The notes under the pieces are model-generated. The model was not told where the DNA came from and did no database searches. It saw only the letters and a program-made list of their open reading frames with translations. A stretch of 64,000 nucleotides of DNA from Lachancea mirantina (taxonomy: Eukaryota; Ascomycota; Saccharomycetes; Saccharomycetales; Saccharomycetaceae): positions 186,001 to 250,000 of the forward strand of contig LT598469.1 of the NCBI GenBank assembly GCA_900074745.1, given 5' to 3'. The position numbers were made by a program, and so were the translations under genes. Positions within the stretch are counted from its first letter, which is position 1; the number at the start of each line of letters is the position of its first letter. Positions 1 to 10,478 of the stretch are shown in pieces.

Positions 1-2
1 TC

Positions 3-3000
3 CGACTGGAACGTGAATTGGAAAAGGTGAACGAATACTACTTGGGAAAAGAGTCCGACTTGAGAATCAAATTCGATGTTTTACACTCGTGGTACGAGGA
101 CGGCGTCAAGCGCGGGAAACTGGCGTCAAAACAAGCCGTTTCGTACCGAAATTTGCGTGACGGGATCAAGAAATTTGAGCGAGATCTGGCACATTTAGAG
201 CAATTTGTTGAATTGAACCGTACCGGGTTTTCAAAGGTACTGAAAAAATGGGATAAGCGGTCCCATTCTCACACGAAGGACTTCTACCTTGCCACGGTAG
301 TGTCCGTGCAACCGGTGTTCTCTCGTAACGAAATCTCACGTCTCAACGACGCAGCTCTCGCCATGCTCATGGAGCTGAACGATATCTCCAGCGACGAGCG
401 GGCTTCGTTCTTCCATCGCGATTCTTCGGCTTCTGCCTCGGTGGCGACTTTTGTCGGTCCCGCTGCGCCAGTTCGGCCTGCCTCGCGGCCCGAACTCGAG
501 TGGGCCAGGCCCGAAGCCGTGCGAGACGTAGTGAGAAGCACTGGCTCTGTGTCTGGATCCATTTCAGTCGCATTACCGGCCAGACTCTACGATATTGACA
601 CGGAAATCGAAATTTGGTTTTTGGAACTACTTTCCATTGCGAAATTGAAAGACCAACAACCGAGATTCGACCATTTACGCAGTTTCGCCGATCAAAGGGT
701 GCAATCTTTCGTGGAGACTAATTTTGGTGATGAAACTGTGGACAGAACGGTCGTGGTGAGGGACGCGATCACCAAGATCTTTACGTTGTTGGTCTCCAGC
801 AGCGTCGACGACGAATCGGTGTGCGTTTTCATGCATCACGCAGTTGCCAACATCGATCTTTCGTTGGCGGCCGACGAACACGACATGGTGTTCGCCCGCA
901 GAAACATTTTCCATGAAGCGGCCATGTGCGCCACGGAATCGCGGTTATTTGTTCTGGACGAAGCCCTACGACAAGTTCAAGAAGGTCAATTGTCGCGCGA
1001 CGTCCTCAGAAAACTGCTCAACGCTCAGGATAGCCATGGTCGTATCCCACTACACTACGCAAGTGAACTTGGCAAAATCAGTTTTGTAACGACATTGATT
1101 CGTGCCAGTCTGCTCGACTCTGTCGACGTTCTTGATAATGACTCTAAGACTTCCTTGGTGCTGGCAATTGGTGCCAACAAAATCGACGTCTGTAGGGCTT
1201 TACTTTTCGAGGCACACGCAGCACCACTACCGAGTTTCGACGAGGACTCAAAGCCACAATTCAATCCATTGAACGTGGCGTGCGCCCATAACAACTACGA
1301 CGCGGCAGATATGTTACTGAGCCTTGGCCAAGCGGATCTTAGTACGACACAAGACTCACAAGGTTTATGTCCGTTACACATTGTGGCCAAAAACGGTGCC
1401 AATGCGGACTTGGTCAATTTACTAATCTCGCATGGTGCAGATACCAACGGAGTCGATGGTTTCAACAAATGGACTCCGATTTTTTATGCCGTTCAAGAAG
1501 GACACGCTAGCACCGTTGAGCAACTTCTCAATAATGGAGCAATCATGGACATTTACGATGATGACAATTTATCGCCGTTGTTCCATGCATTATGGGAAGG
1601 TCATCTCGGGGTTATCAACTTATTGCGACGTTACGTGTCGCTACCTCAGGGCCAGATTAAAGATAAACCACACGTCACCATCGGCTCTCCTTTTCAAGTA
1701 GATGACGACCTAAGCGCTTCTGGTTCTCTCATCGAAATCCCCGATTTTACTCTACCTCCCCCGATAATACCGCTACGGAAATATGGCCATAATTTCCTTG
1801 AAAAGAAGATATTTGTTGAAATCATTTTAAAATCAGGTCTCGGATCCGTCGTGCTCAACAAAGACGACGAATCTGTTCTGTCAACGCCTGGCAGAATTAC
1901 GCTAACGTCAAATGTGGCAGATATAATTCCGCGTAACGTTATTTTACCCATTGACGAAGATGACGAACGCATAGTTGTGTTTCAAGTCGATTCCATATCC
2001 AACTTTTCAGTCGATTTCGAGATTTTTCCATCCTTTGGCACCCGGCTTATCGCCAAGACCACCGCGTTACCACAGCTGTTTCAAAGCAAAGAGATCGATT
2101 CTTCGAACAGAGGTCAGCTATCTTTAGCTTTATTCGATTCTCGTGTCAAAAATGTCGGTGAATTGGCAATCGATTTTAGAGTCATATTCCCCTACGCTGG
2201 GAAACCACTTGAAGTGAGCAAATACGAGACTTATTGGAAATCGACCGCTGGCAATGACATGGGCAGTTCCAGAAACCAGTTTGTCACTTCTTCTTCTCTC
2301 AGTGGCTCCTACTTGAAGCTCTCGGCAGGACCATCTAATGATGGACTGTTGATAGTGTCATCAGAACAAACTGTAAATATCAATGGGGCCAAATTAAAGC
2401 TTACCGATTTGAATTCTATCCAGCTTGAACAGCTGTTAGGTTACTCACTATCGGATTTACCAGATATCCAAAATGAGCAACAGTTGCTTGAATTGTTAGA
2501 TTCAAGAGTTTTTTACCTGAGTGCAATACTAGCCAAGTTACCAGCGGACGTACATTTGGAAATTGAGGTTCGGTATCCGACTTGTTGCGAAATCGAGAGT
2601 ATTCCGCTCACATTGTCTTCATTGGTCGATCTTAACAAATTCATCGATGACATTTTACTTACGCTTTTCACGCATGTTAGAAGGCTTTTCCGTGAGGGTA
2701 AAACCACGTCTATTGTTTTCACATCCTGTAATCCAGAAGTATGCTCGATCCTTAACTGGAAACAACCCAATTTCCCTGTTCTTTTCCAAGTGAGTGGATG
2801 GAGAAGCGTCGGAGACAAATTTCTGAAGGATACACCCCACCATCTATCGAACTTGTCATTGGACCCAACGAAAATCGATTATTCTGACCCATGCGCTCGT
2901 TGCATTCGTGAAGCTACCCAGTTTGCATGTCACAACAATTTGCTTGGAATTGTCATTCCTTTCAATTTGTTAAGAATGAGCAATGAATTAATAAGTCAAA

Positions 3001-3131
3001 TCCGGGCTCGTGGACTTCTCTTAGTAGGATCGGTCCCCAATGAAGACCTTGAAACAAAACTCCAATGGACAAACTATGAAATTAATGGATGTAAAACTCG
3101 TACTCAACTAGAGATCAAAGGTGACACTTGA
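3..3131 (+). CDS. PHO81: PHO81, cyclin-dependent kinase inhibitor of phosphate signalling (5' end outside window)
   Basis: The frame is open from base 3 to the TGA at 3129-3131, giving 1042 residues without a start codon, so the N terminus lies left of the window. In order it shows the second half of an SPX domain (up to about base 380, with the KVLKKWDKR signature at about 231-260), a linker, about six ankyrin repeats (roughly bases 1010-1650, with repeat cores such as GRIPLHYASELGK), a beta-rich region, and a C-terminal glycerophosphodiester phosphodiesterase-like domain (about 2510-3110). SPX + ankyrin + GDPD is the architecture of Pho81/Nuc-2, which inhibits the Pho80-Pho85 kinase on phosphate starvation. 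S. cerevisiae Pho81 is about 1180 residues, so roughly 130 are missing. The next gene, NAS6, is also its neighbour in S. cerevisiae. Identity is firm; the function is from family knowledge. Confidence 0.95.
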   Translation, partial: RLERELEKVNEYYLGKESDLRIKFDVLHSWYEDGVKRGKLASKQAVSYRNLRDGIKKFERDLAHLEQFVELNRTGFSKVLKKWDKRSHSHTKDFYLATVVSVQPVFSRNEISRLNDAALAMLMELNDISSDERASFFHRDSSASASVATFVGPAAPVRPASRPELEWARPEAVRDVVRSTGSVSGSISVALPARLYDIDTEIEIWFLELLSIAKLKDQQPRFDHLRSFADQRVQSFVETNFGDETVDRTVVVRDAITKIFTLLVSSSVDDESVCVFMHHAVANIDLSLAADEHDMVFARRNIFHEAAMCATESRLFVLDEALRQVQEGQLSRDVLRKLLNAQDSHGRIPLHYASELGKISFVTTLIRASLLDSVDVLDNDSKTSLVLAIGANKIDVCRALLFEAHAAPLPSFDEDSKPQFNPLNVACAHNNYDAADMLLSLGQADLSTTQDSQGLCPLHIVAKNGANADLVNLLISHGADTNGVDGFNKWTPIFYAVQEGHASTVEQLLNNGAIMDIYDDDNLSPLFHALWEGHLGVINLLRRYVSLPQGQIKDKPHVTIGSPFQVDDDLSASGSLIEIPDFTLPPPIIPLRKYGHNFLEKKIFVEIILKSGLGSVVLNKDDESVLSTPGRITLTSNVADIIPRNVILPIDEDDERIVVFQVDSISNFSVDFEIFPSFGTRLIAKTTALPQLFQSKEIDSSNRGQLSLALFDSRVKNVGELAIDFRVIFPYAGKPLEVSKYETYWKSTAGNDMGSSRNQFVTSSSLSGSYLKLSAGPSNDGLLIVSSEQTVNINGAKLKLTDLNSIQLEQLLGYSLSDLPDIQNEQQLLELLDSRVFYLSAILAKLPADVHLEIEVRYPTCCEIESIPLTLSSLVDLNKFIDDILLTLFTHVRRLFREGKTTSIVFTSCNPEVCSILNWKQPNFPVLFQVSGWRSVGDKFLKDTPHHLSNLSLDPTKIDYSDPCARCIREATQFACHNNLLGIVIPFNLLRMSNELISQIRARGLLLVGSVPNEDLETKLQWTNYEINGCKTRTQLEIKGDT

Positions 3132-3256
3132 GCGGCCGCCAGTGTTACTTATAAATCGTTACAGCTGGCCATGCATGGGGCGTTGAAGATAAACGATTGG
3201 CCAAAGATAAACCATCCTGTTCAAAATTAAGTTGTTATAGCATTAAACATTTTGCA

Positions 3257-3949
3257 TCATTGAACGTTTTTCAAGAAAAATTGCTTGACCTTATCATCGA
3301 CAACAACATCTAATGGTTTTTTGTCTGTGTTGTCTTGCACCGAATCGTAATCTGCACCGTAATCTGTCACTAACATAACTGCAACGTCTCCTTGACCCTC
3401 TGCAAGAGCATGGAAGAGTGGGGTCCAGCCCTGTATGTCTTTAGAGTTCACTGGTGAATTGTTGTCGCATAAAAGTTTCGTTAGTGGTAAACTGCCAACA
3501 CTTGCAGCTCTGTGAAGTGGTAGTTGCTGTCTAGAATCTTTACATCTAGTAGATGCTCCATGCTCAATCAAGACCTCGGCAATGTCCAAATGTTGTTTAG
3601 AACATGCCAAATGTAACGCTGTAACGCCCTGGTTGGTTTTCACGTTAGGGTCCGGTTTCACACTATGATTCAATAACATTGCCAAAATTTCTTTGTTCCC
3701 CACGGCACTCGTAATATGTACCGGAGTCCAACCGGCGTCATCCGCAAGATGGTCTAAATCTACGTCTTTCATGAAAGACAGCAGTAACTCCACGATTTTG
3801 ACATGTTGGAATGAAATTGCCCAGTGGAGTGGATATCTCCCGTCTAGGTCCTGGATGAGGCAGTATTTGGGCTGGACATGTAACAATTCTTGTACTTTGG
3901 CAAGGTTGCCGTCTCGTGCGGCCTCATGGATCGGATACTCTTCCTTCAT
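3257..3949 (-). CDS. NAS6: NAS6, ankyrin-repeat proteasome assembly chaperone (gankyrin orthologue)
   Basis: This 230-residue protein is made almost wholly of ankyrin repeats from residue 5 to about 220, with repeat cores such as GRYPLHWAISFQH, GWTPVHITSAVGN and GVTALHLACSKQH. The length and repeat number fit Nas6 (228 residues in S. cerevisiae). Nas6 binds the C-terminal domain of the Rpt3 ATPase and helps assemble the 19S base of the proteasome. The ATG at 3949 is the natural start. It is convergent with PHO81, the same pair and relative orientation as YGR233C/YGR232W. I saw no clear match to the Rpn4 box GGTGGCAAA in the upstream kilobase. Confidence 0.93.
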   Translation of the reverse strand: MKEEYPIHEAARDGNLAKVQELLHVQPKYCLIQDLDGRYPLHWAISFQHVKIVELLLSFMKDVDLDHLADDAGWTPVHITSAVGNKEILAMLLNHSVKPDPNVKTNQGVTALHLACSKQHLDIAEVLIEHGASTRCKDSRQQLPLHRAASVGSLPLTKLLCDNNSPVNSKDIQGWTPLFHALAEGQGDVAVMLVTDYGADYDSVQDNTDKKPLDVVVDDKVKQFFLKNVQ

Positions 3950-4959
3950 ATTGCTTTACTGGTCTTGTAGTGGTCTTAAAGAGATGGAATTTTTCGACTC
4001 ATCGCCTAATGAAGTGTTAATATATGTATATAATTAAGAACTAACGCAGAAACAAGACAAAGGAGGAGTTTTTTCAGGTAAAAGCTGATGCTAAGTAACT
4101 TTGGTGCCTTTGAGAATCCTACTGCGATCTTTGGGGTCCTTTTAGTGTTATGTTTGACCAAATTATGAGGTATGTTGTCATCTCAGGGAGCTACCCGTTG
4201 AATGCCATGTATGAGGCAATTTGGAGCGGGGGAGGACAGATAAAGGTGTTTATTCTTGATCTGGATGTACGCGTTACTTTTGTCCTGTAACTTGAGTTCT
4301 TTTGGCGACCCTTATGCCTTCTTTTCGTTGTCCTTATGCCCCGCTTGGAATTTCAGGTAAACCGCTCGCGATTCGAACAACACTACCCAAAGTGCATCTC
4401 TCAATACCAGACTACATTCGGTACCTGATATTCTTCCAAATGGACGCCGGTCAACGCTTCAAATGCGGCCTGCTCTAAAAGCTGTTCATCTCGCATTGCC
4501 AAGCTATCTCACCGTTCTCTATCGGGAGACAACCCCGAGTACAGTGCTTGCCCCTAGCGAGTGTGGTTTTTCCAGGCGAGTCCGCCGTCTGGACGTTACA
4601 ACACCCAGCCTGAGACTTTCAGCCTGCCCCTCCGCATCCTTTCCGCTTCCTAACCCAATTTTGGTCCATTTTCAGCCAGAAAACTGTCAAATCAAACCTT
4701 TCGACAGGCCCGATACAGTCAATTCATCATAAAAGTCATTTTATTCTCGTCAAACGTAGCTACGTGTCGATTTTCACTCGTACTCATCTTGGCTCGTGAC
4801 CCTCTTACCTCTTTAAATCGTCACGTGCCCTCTTTTCTCATCTTAAACCATGAAAAGCATGGTGGCGACCCTTGCTGAACCCAGTATAAACTCATACTGG
4901 TAACGAGCTACAGTAAAACTAGTGAAACTATTGAAAGCCCACTAAATCCTCATTCATCG
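3950..4959. other. Long divergent intergenic region NAS6 / PHB2
   Basis: About 1 kb lies between the divergent starts of NAS6 and PHB2. The only longer open frame (about 90 codons, 4463-4732) has no recognisable features and I do not call it. A CACGTG box (4822-4827, in the context GTCACGTG, a perfect Cbf1-type site) lies 133 bp before the PHB2 ATG, and a pyrimidine-rich stretch surrounds it. Nothing else is evident. Confidence 0.6.
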
Positions 4960-5886
4960 ATGAACAGATCTCCTGGCGAATTCCAACGGTTCGCAAAGAC
5001 ATTTCAACAGCAACTGGCCCGGGCCCAGCAAGCCGGGGGTCGCCGTGGTGGTGGGCAAGCTCCACGTGGAGCGTTTGCAGGTTTGGGTGGACTTATCCTA
5101 TTGGGAGGTGGTGCGATGGCTTTGAACGCCTCGTTGTTCAATGTGGATGGTGGCCATCGTGGGATTCTCTATTCGCGTTTGCACGGTGTTCAAAGCACGA
5201 TTTTGAACGAAGGTACTCACTTCGCAATTCCGTGGTTTGAGACTCCAGTGGTCTACGACGTGCGTGCTAGGCCTCGCAGTGTTGCGTCGCTCACGGGGAC
5301 TAAGGACCTTCAAATGGTGAATATAACGTGCAGGGTTTTATCTCGGCCCGACGTGACGGAATTACCGACTATTTACCGGACGTTGGGTCAGGATTACGAC
5401 GAAAGAGTTTTGCCCAGTATTGTCAATGAGGTGTTGAAAGCTGTTGTCGCGCAGTTCAACGCGTCACAATTGATCACGCAGAGAGAAAAGGTGTCTCGAC
5501 TTGTACGTGAAAATTTGATGCGTCGTGCTTCTAAGTTTAATATTTTGCTGGACGACGTCTCGATCATATTTATGACGTTTTCGCCGGAGTTTACGAATGC
5601 TGTGGAAGCCAAGCAAATTGCGCAGCAGGACGCGCAGAGAGCCGCGTTTTTGGTTGACAGAGCACGCCAGGAGAAACAAGGTATGGTCGTGAAAGCTCAA
5701 GGTGAAGCTAAGGCTGCCGAATTGATCGGTGAAGCGATTAAGAAATCAAAGGATTATGTGGAGCTGAAACGTCTTGACACCGCGCGTGAAATCGCAGACA
5801 TCTTGAGTAAATCTCCTAACCGGGTCATTCTTGACAATGAGGCGTTGTTGCTGAACACTGTCGCAGACGCAAGACAAAGAAAGTAA
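4960..5886 (+). CDS. PHB2: PHB2, mitochondrial prohibitin subunit 2
   Basis: The 308-residue product matches prohibitin-2 throughout. It has a Gly/Gln-rich basic N terminus, one hydrophobic anchor at about residues 38-58 (FAGLGGLILLGGGAMALNA), the PHB/SPFH domain from about 60 to 225, and a C-terminal charged coiled coil (about 220-285). Prohibitins Phb1 and Phb2 form ring complexes in the mitochondrial inner membrane that stabilise respiratory subunits and modulate the m-AAA protease. The start ATG at 4960 gives the family length (S. cerevisiae 310). It sits between NAS6 and a BNS1-like gene, as YGR231C does between YGR232W and YGR230W. Confidence 0.96.
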   Translation: MNRSPGEFQRFAKTFQQQLARAQQAGGRRGGGQAPRGAFAGLGGLILLGGGAMALNASLFNVDGGHRGILYSRLHGVQSTILNEGTHFAIPWFETPVVYDVRARPRSVASLTGTKDLQMVNITCRVLSRPDVTELPTIYRTLGQDYDERVLPSIVNEVLKAVVAQFNASQLITQREKVSRLVRENLMRRASKFNILLDDVSIIFMTFSPEFTNAVEAKQIAQQDAQRAAFLVDRARQEKQGMVVKAQGEAKAAELIGEAIKKSKDYVELKRLDTAREIADILSKSPNRVILDNEALLLNTVADARQRK

Positions 5887-6081
5887 CCTGACTTTCACTA
5901 CAAGGTGCGGACACAAGATGTATGTGTTTTTAACCTCTTCAAACCTATTCTAGTTTATGTTCCTGTGTATAGCTATTCTAACTCGTGCAAAAATTTGCCG
6001 GAAAGACGAGCGCGCTCTGTTCAGTACAGTCTTGGGTATGGTGAATTTGTGGGCTCTTCCTGGGCTCTTCAAAAGCTGTTC

Positions 6082-6336
6082 TCAATCCTCGTCATCGTCG
6101 TCGTCCCTCTGACTGGCAAAATTCAATTTGGTTGGATTGGCTTTCGAGGAAAACAGCTTCGATTTATGATCGTTCAATTTTTGAGAACAAGGTGACAAAA
6201 GTTCGTCTGTAGGTGACGCAAATTTACTTTTGCTTTTCAGCTCAGCGGCCTGCGGTTTCTTGAACATCGATCTGTGAAGTCCGTTTGTGTTCACGTTCGA
6301 ATTTTGATGCAAAGGCTGGAAAGATGGTGATGACAT
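6082..6336 (-). CDS. BNS1: BNS1/SPO12-type mitotic exit / meiosis regulator
   Basis: A short 84-residue reading frame contains the SPO12-family core SPTDELLSPCSQKLNDHKSK followed by a basic stretch with NPTKLNF, then an acidic tail (DDDDDED). This core is the conserved part of Spo12 and Bns1, nucleolar FEAR-network proteins that promote Cdc14 release at anaphase and act in meiosis I. The ATG at 6336 is the first possible one (an in-frame TAG lies upstream). At 84 residues it is shorter than S. cerevisiae Bns1 (137) or Spo12 (173), but it keeps the conserved region. Its position next to PHB2 equals YGR230W (BNS1). As a non-duplicated genome would carry a single ancestor, the name could equally be SPO12. 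Confidence 0.85.
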   Translation of the reverse strand: MSSPSFQPLHQNSNVNTNGLHRSMFKKPQAAELKSKSKFASPTDELLSPCSQKLNDHKSKLFSSKANPTKLNFASQRDDDDDED

Positions 6337-6937
6337 TACTGGCGTGGTAGCTTTTCCTCTAGGCGCTCTTGGTACCAGTTCCCGACTGTTCCTTTATCTC
6401 ACAAATTGTAAAACTCGTCGATCAGTTGCAATCCAGGACAAAGATGCTCTGTGTTTACGTTTTGCTCGATTGGGTATTATAATAGGCAAATTCTAATACT
6501 TTTCGACCAATTTTTTTGCCAAAAATCAAACGTCAATCAGACCTTTACTCCTTATAACGGTTTGATGCTAAAATCTAGCTAATAAATCGACTTCTGGGCT
6601 TCTTTAAAGCTGGTTTTTCTTTGACTTGTTGTTAATTTCTGTCAAGTTTACAGATATAGATCGAGTTTCTTGTTTTTGACGTTTGACAAGTCTTTCGTAC
6701 TACATGACATCAACACTTTGCGAATGAAGAATTCCTTCCTTGTATTTCTGGTCCTCGACGCACTGGTGACCAAGAGCAAAAGCGGTTGAATAAAAGAGGC
6801 GATTGTGCGTTATTGAGTCACTTTAGTGGGAACTTTGACCGAATAACTGGATTCTTTAACACTAGACGATTGTTTTGAGTGTCTGAGCTACGAAGAGAGA
6901 CACCGGAAAGGGCAATTAAAGAGTGAATTGGATCGAG
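6337..6937. other. Divergent promoter region BNS1 / SMI1
   Basis: About 600 bp separate the divergent starts of the BNS1-type gene and SMI1. The centre (about 6470-6680) is AT-rich with T-tracts. No open frame, RNA gene or repeat could be supported. Confidence 0.5.
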
Positions 6938-8566
6938 ATGGAAGGAGTTAAGAAGAAGTGGAAAGAACTGGTATATTCGTTCAGCACGAATGACCATTAC
7001 GCGGAGTACAATCCGAACAAGAGCAGCGGTGCCGGTGGCATTGCGCTTAGAGGTGGTGCGTCGAGCGTTCCCGCGTCTTCGTCTCAAATCCAATTGACGG
7101 AATCGATCGAGGGCGGAGATCTCGGCGGGAACGAGGGTGTCAGTGAGACTCTGCTTGCCTGGCGCCACGTGGACTCGTGGGCCAGTGAACATAACCCAGA
7201 TTTGTTCGCGACTTTGAGCGATCCGTGCACGAGAAACGACATCAACAATGCTGAAAAAGATTTGAATATAATGTTCCCAGCCTCGGTACGGGCGTCTCTT
7301 CGGTCCCATGATGGACAGGAGGATTTGGGCACGCTTGCCGGTACTTCTGGTTTACTTTATGGGCTTACGCTCATGCCGCTTGATCAGATAGTTCAAATGA
7401 CGCAGACTTGGCGTAACGTGGCCGAAAACATGAGCCGCCATCGCGCTGCAGCAGCTAGAGCCGCTGCAGCAGATCAAGAGCGTGGAATTGAAGGTTCATC
7501 GGGATCATCAGCTGCTGCCGCAGCCGGCACCGCATCAAACGACGCTGTAAAAATTGAGGTGCCCAACAAATCGGTAACGCCTCAGGTACTAAGATCAAAG
7601 GGTTACGGCAAATTGGAGACTCAGGATTATTCTTCGATGAACCCCAACTTGCAAAGAGACATTTCTGTCAATCACAATGCGCAGTTCAAAATGAAACAAA
7701 TCCCGACGCAAGGTTCCGTGCCGAGAGATGCCATTCAACCGGTTTATGCGCATCCAGGATGGATTCCACTTGTTACCGATAATGCCGGTAATCACGTTGC
7801 CATCGATTTGGCACCTGGTCCACGAGGTTCTTACGCTCAGGTAATTCTCTTTGGTAGGGATTTCGACACGAAATACGTTGTGGCCAAGAACTGGGGTGAT
7901 TTCCTCTTAAGTTTTGCCAATGATTTGGAAAAGGGGAACTGGTATCTGGTAGACGAGGATGACGATTTTTTCGGAGGAGAAGGTGAATTGGTTTTTAGGG
8001 ACAAAAACGCTGGAAACCGGATTATGGATTATTTGGAAGTTCTTAAACAAAGAGCGTGGGCGAAAGCTAAAAGGACAGATTTGGGTCACAATGAGCAGGT
8101 GCAGAACAAGTCTTCGCAGCCGATGAGAAGTCTCATTGATGGCTCTAATTTGGACTTAGGACAAGTGTCAAGTCAAACTTCTTCGGCCGTCGCGGATCCT
8201 GACTTCAAAGACAACAAGGACACTCTAGTGAAAGAAGAAACAGCTGAAATTGAAAATGAAGCTCAAACGGAAAACACCGTCACCGAAAGCGCGCTGCCAG
8301 CAGCTTCGGAGCCCGAACCAAAGAAGGTTGCAAGCAGCGGTGCGGAGAAAGCGCCCAAGTTGGAAGGCGAAGAGCCAAAAGAAGCGATTCTTCCCTCAAA
8401 AGCTTTTGAAGACCTGCAAGAAACCGAGGCACCTGCTACTGCGGAAGTCAATGCAGAAGTATTGGACTTTAACGACGACAAAGAATCAGGCGACAAGCTA
8501 GGCAACAAGGAAACGCCAAAGGACGTTGCAAAACTGGAAGAAGAGTTTGAAAGTGTCGCTTTATAA
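6938..8566 (+). CDS. SMI1: SMI1/KNR4, cell wall synthesis regulator
   Basis: From the ATG at 6938 the product is 542 residues. It opens with the family N terminus (WKELVYSFSTNDHYAEYNP), continues into the globular SMI1/KNR4 domain (about residues 75-335, including ETLLAWRHVDSW, SVRASLRSHDGQEDLG, QPVYAHPGWIPLVTDNAGNH and the NWYLVDEDDD block), and ends in a long acidic, low-complexity tail (about 370-542). Smi1/Knr4 is a hub protein of the cell-integrity pathway that influences beta-1,3-glucan synthesis and interacts with Slt2. An alanine-rich insertion (about 165-205) interrupts the core. The frame is open to 6923, but those codons contain only a GTG, so the ATG is preferred. It is YGR229C by position. 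Confidence 0.95.
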   Translation: MEGVKKKWKELVYSFSTNDHYAEYNPNKSSGAGGIALRGGASSVPASSSQIQLTESIEGGDLGGNEGVSETLLAWRHVDSWASEHNPDLFATLSDPCTRNDINNAEKDLNIMFPASVRASLRSHDGQEDLGTLAGTSGLLYGLTLMPLDQIVQMTQTWRNVAENMSRHRAAAARAAAADQERGIEGSSGSSAAAAAGTASNDAVKIEVPNKSVTPQVLRSKGYGKLETQDYSSMNPNLQRDISVNHNAQFKMKQIPTQGSVPRDAIQPVYAHPGWIPLVTDNAGNHVAIDLAPGPRGSYAQVILFGRDFDTKYVVAKNWGDFLLSFANDLEKGNWYLVDEDDDFFGGEGELVFRDKNAGNRIMDYLEVLKQRAWAKAKRTDLGHNEQVQNKSSQPMRSLIDGSNLDLGQVSSQTSSAVADPDFKDNKDTLVKEETAEIENEAQTENTVTESALPAASEPEPKKVASSGAEKAPKLEGEEPKEAILPSKAFEDLQETEAPATAEVNAEVLDFNDDKESGDKLGNKETPKDVAKLEEEFESVAL

Positions 8567-8702
8567 TGACAATCTACTAGTGGGTATATTTCTGTTCACG
8601 CAATTTTTGCGGTAGTTAAATATCATCAAGTCAGTGTTCCATAACAGTCCGCAAACGCTTTTTATATACCACTTTTATATCACACGTTGGAGTTCAAACG
8701 GA

Positions 8703-10214
8703 TCACCATATTATTCTTTGAGGAAAGGATTCGGTTTGCCAAACGATAGGCTTGAAAGCGAACACGGTTAACGTAAACACATTTATCAAAGCAAACCATA
8801 GAAACTCCCTTGAGAGTCTATGTACGCCAGTCAATTCAACGATACGGTCTGCTAAATAGGATTCTGGAGACCCTGAAACAAATATTCTCCAAAAAATGTA
8901 AGGCAGGATGTAATAGCGCGGCTCAAATAGGGGCGATGGCACCACTGTGATGAATGTGCAAACGAGCAATGCGGTCCAAGAAATGTGGGTGAGTTGAACT
9001 GGTAAATCAACTGGAGATTTGATTTCAATAGGTAAAATAGGATGGAAGTGGATGATATTGGAATGCATCACTGACATGTAAGAGTAAATCGAAAAATGAT
9101 AGGACGCAGGCATGACGAGATATTTGAAGAACTTATTCCTTGTAATGATTTTCTTGAACAAGTAGAAAGTGTAGTGACGATTATCAGCCAAAAGAAATGG
9201 ATGAGCACGCGTAAAGTACCTTATCAAAATGACCATGCCAAGCCATTGAAATACTAATCCCAAAGGATGATCCAAAGTATAGCGAAGATAGCCGCGGACG
9301 AATCGTCTGGAAATCCAAATTGGTGCACTAAAAATGGCAATGAAGGCAATGCAATAGAAAAACTGCACGAGATGAATTCCGGCGGTATGATTACTTTTGT
9401 CCCCCAGTGTAATGGACCGATTATACGCCAGAAAGGCCAAAAACAGCATAAAGTTCAGCGCATAGGGTAAAACGAGCTGATGAAAATTCTCTAGAGAGTG
9501 AATGATTAATTTCAAATAGTTGTTGAAATGCACGTTATTGAAATCGCGTTGAATCAAAGCTCTCCTCTCGATGACAATTATCATAACAAACAAATTCCAA
9601 ACTATGTTAGTCTGTCTGAAAAGACAACTCACGAGTCCACACAGTGCACTGGCCCAAATACTCTTTCTTTCGCCAAAGGGCAAAGTGATTGCTAGTGTTA
9701 ACGATTCTACGATGAAAATCGTTGACCAAACGTCGGTATAATACAAGAAATAGAACGTGAAAAGCAGTGGGAAACACATCAAATTTATGGGCCAAAATTT
9801 CACAGCACTGAATAGGAAAAGCGGCCGCAGCACAACCCATGGCCATACGATTAGCCCACCAAACAGATTGAGAAGCCTTAGAGCGGTCAATGGACTCCAG
9901 GCAACGAAACCGTGCAACAATTTGTACTGAATCCAACCCAACACATACAGCCCCGGCGGAGTAGTGATTTTCGGATCCCACGACTTCCAGTTGCCATTTA
10001 TATACTGCACAGTTTGACCCAAGTGGAAAACCTCATCAATAAAAGCAAACGGCACCACGTTCTTATTAAATCTGTAGAACACAATACTCGTGATAATTGC
10101 AACAGCTGGCCAACTCAAAAGGTTGAATAAGAACCCAAACTCCACGTTTCGTTTGATATCCTGTTCAAGTTCCTGGTGGAACTTTTCGCTGGAAATATCT
10201 CCTTCTTTGGGCAT
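8703..10214 (-). CDS. DIE2: ALG10/DIE2, dolichyl-phosphate-glucose alpha-1,2-glucosyltransferase of the ER
   Basis: A 503-residue, strongly hydrophobic polytopic protein with about ten or more membrane segments. It carries the Alg10 signature FIDEVFHLGQTVQYINGNWK near residue 60, with an acidic pair just after the first membrane span, as expected for a GT-C fold enzyme, followed by WDPKITTPPGLY. Alg10 adds the third, terminal glucose to the dolichol-linked N-glycan precursor in the ER lumen. Length fits the family (525 in S. cerevisiae). It is convergent with SMI1 and divergent from MTC6; by position it is YGR227W. Confidence 0.94.
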   Translation of the reverse strand: MPKEGDISSEKFHQELEQDIKRNVEFGFLFNLLSWPAVAIITSIVFYRFNKNVVPFAFIDEVFHLGQTVQYINGNWKSWDPKITTPPGLYVLGWIQYKLLHGFVAWSPLTALRLLNLFGGLIVWPWVVLRPLFLFSAVKFWPINLMCFPLLFTFYFLYYTDVWSTIFIVESLTLAITLPFGERKSIWASALCGLVSCLFRQTNIVWNLFVMIIVIERRALIQRDFNNVHFNNYLKLIIHSLENFHQLVLPYALNFMLFLAFLAYNRSITLGDKSNHTAGIHLVQFFYCIAFIAIFSAPIWISRRFVRGYLRYTLDHPLGLVFQWLGMVILIRYFTRAHPFLLADNRHYTFYLFKKIITRNKFFKYLVMPASYHFSIYSYMSVMHSNIIHFHPILPIEIKSPVDLPVQLTHISWTALLVCTFITVVPSPLFEPRYYILPYIFWRIFVSGSPESYLADRIVELTGVHRLSREFLWFALINVFTLTVFAFKPIVWQTESFPQRIIW

Positions 10215-10478
10215 ACTTCATTAGACAAAAACCACCACTATAAAAGAATCCAAGCGCGTAGAATCGTTTCCCTGGCGAAAAAATCACTAAACTGAGCTCC
10301 TTGATGGTCTTTTTAGGTTCTTGATTGGTTATCAATTCATCTTGAACTTTCAAGTTTGTTGATGATGTAAATCACTTTTTACAAATATCATGAAATTTCA
10401 CCACCATCCTTCCTTTATGGAACAATCAACCTTTTCAACAGGCCGATTCTGAGCCAAAAGAGAGCTTTTCAGTGTTAT

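Noticed and set aside
4463-4732. 89-codon frame upstream of PHB2
   Set aside because: Composition is random-looking, with no homology or motif; it lies in a promoter region.
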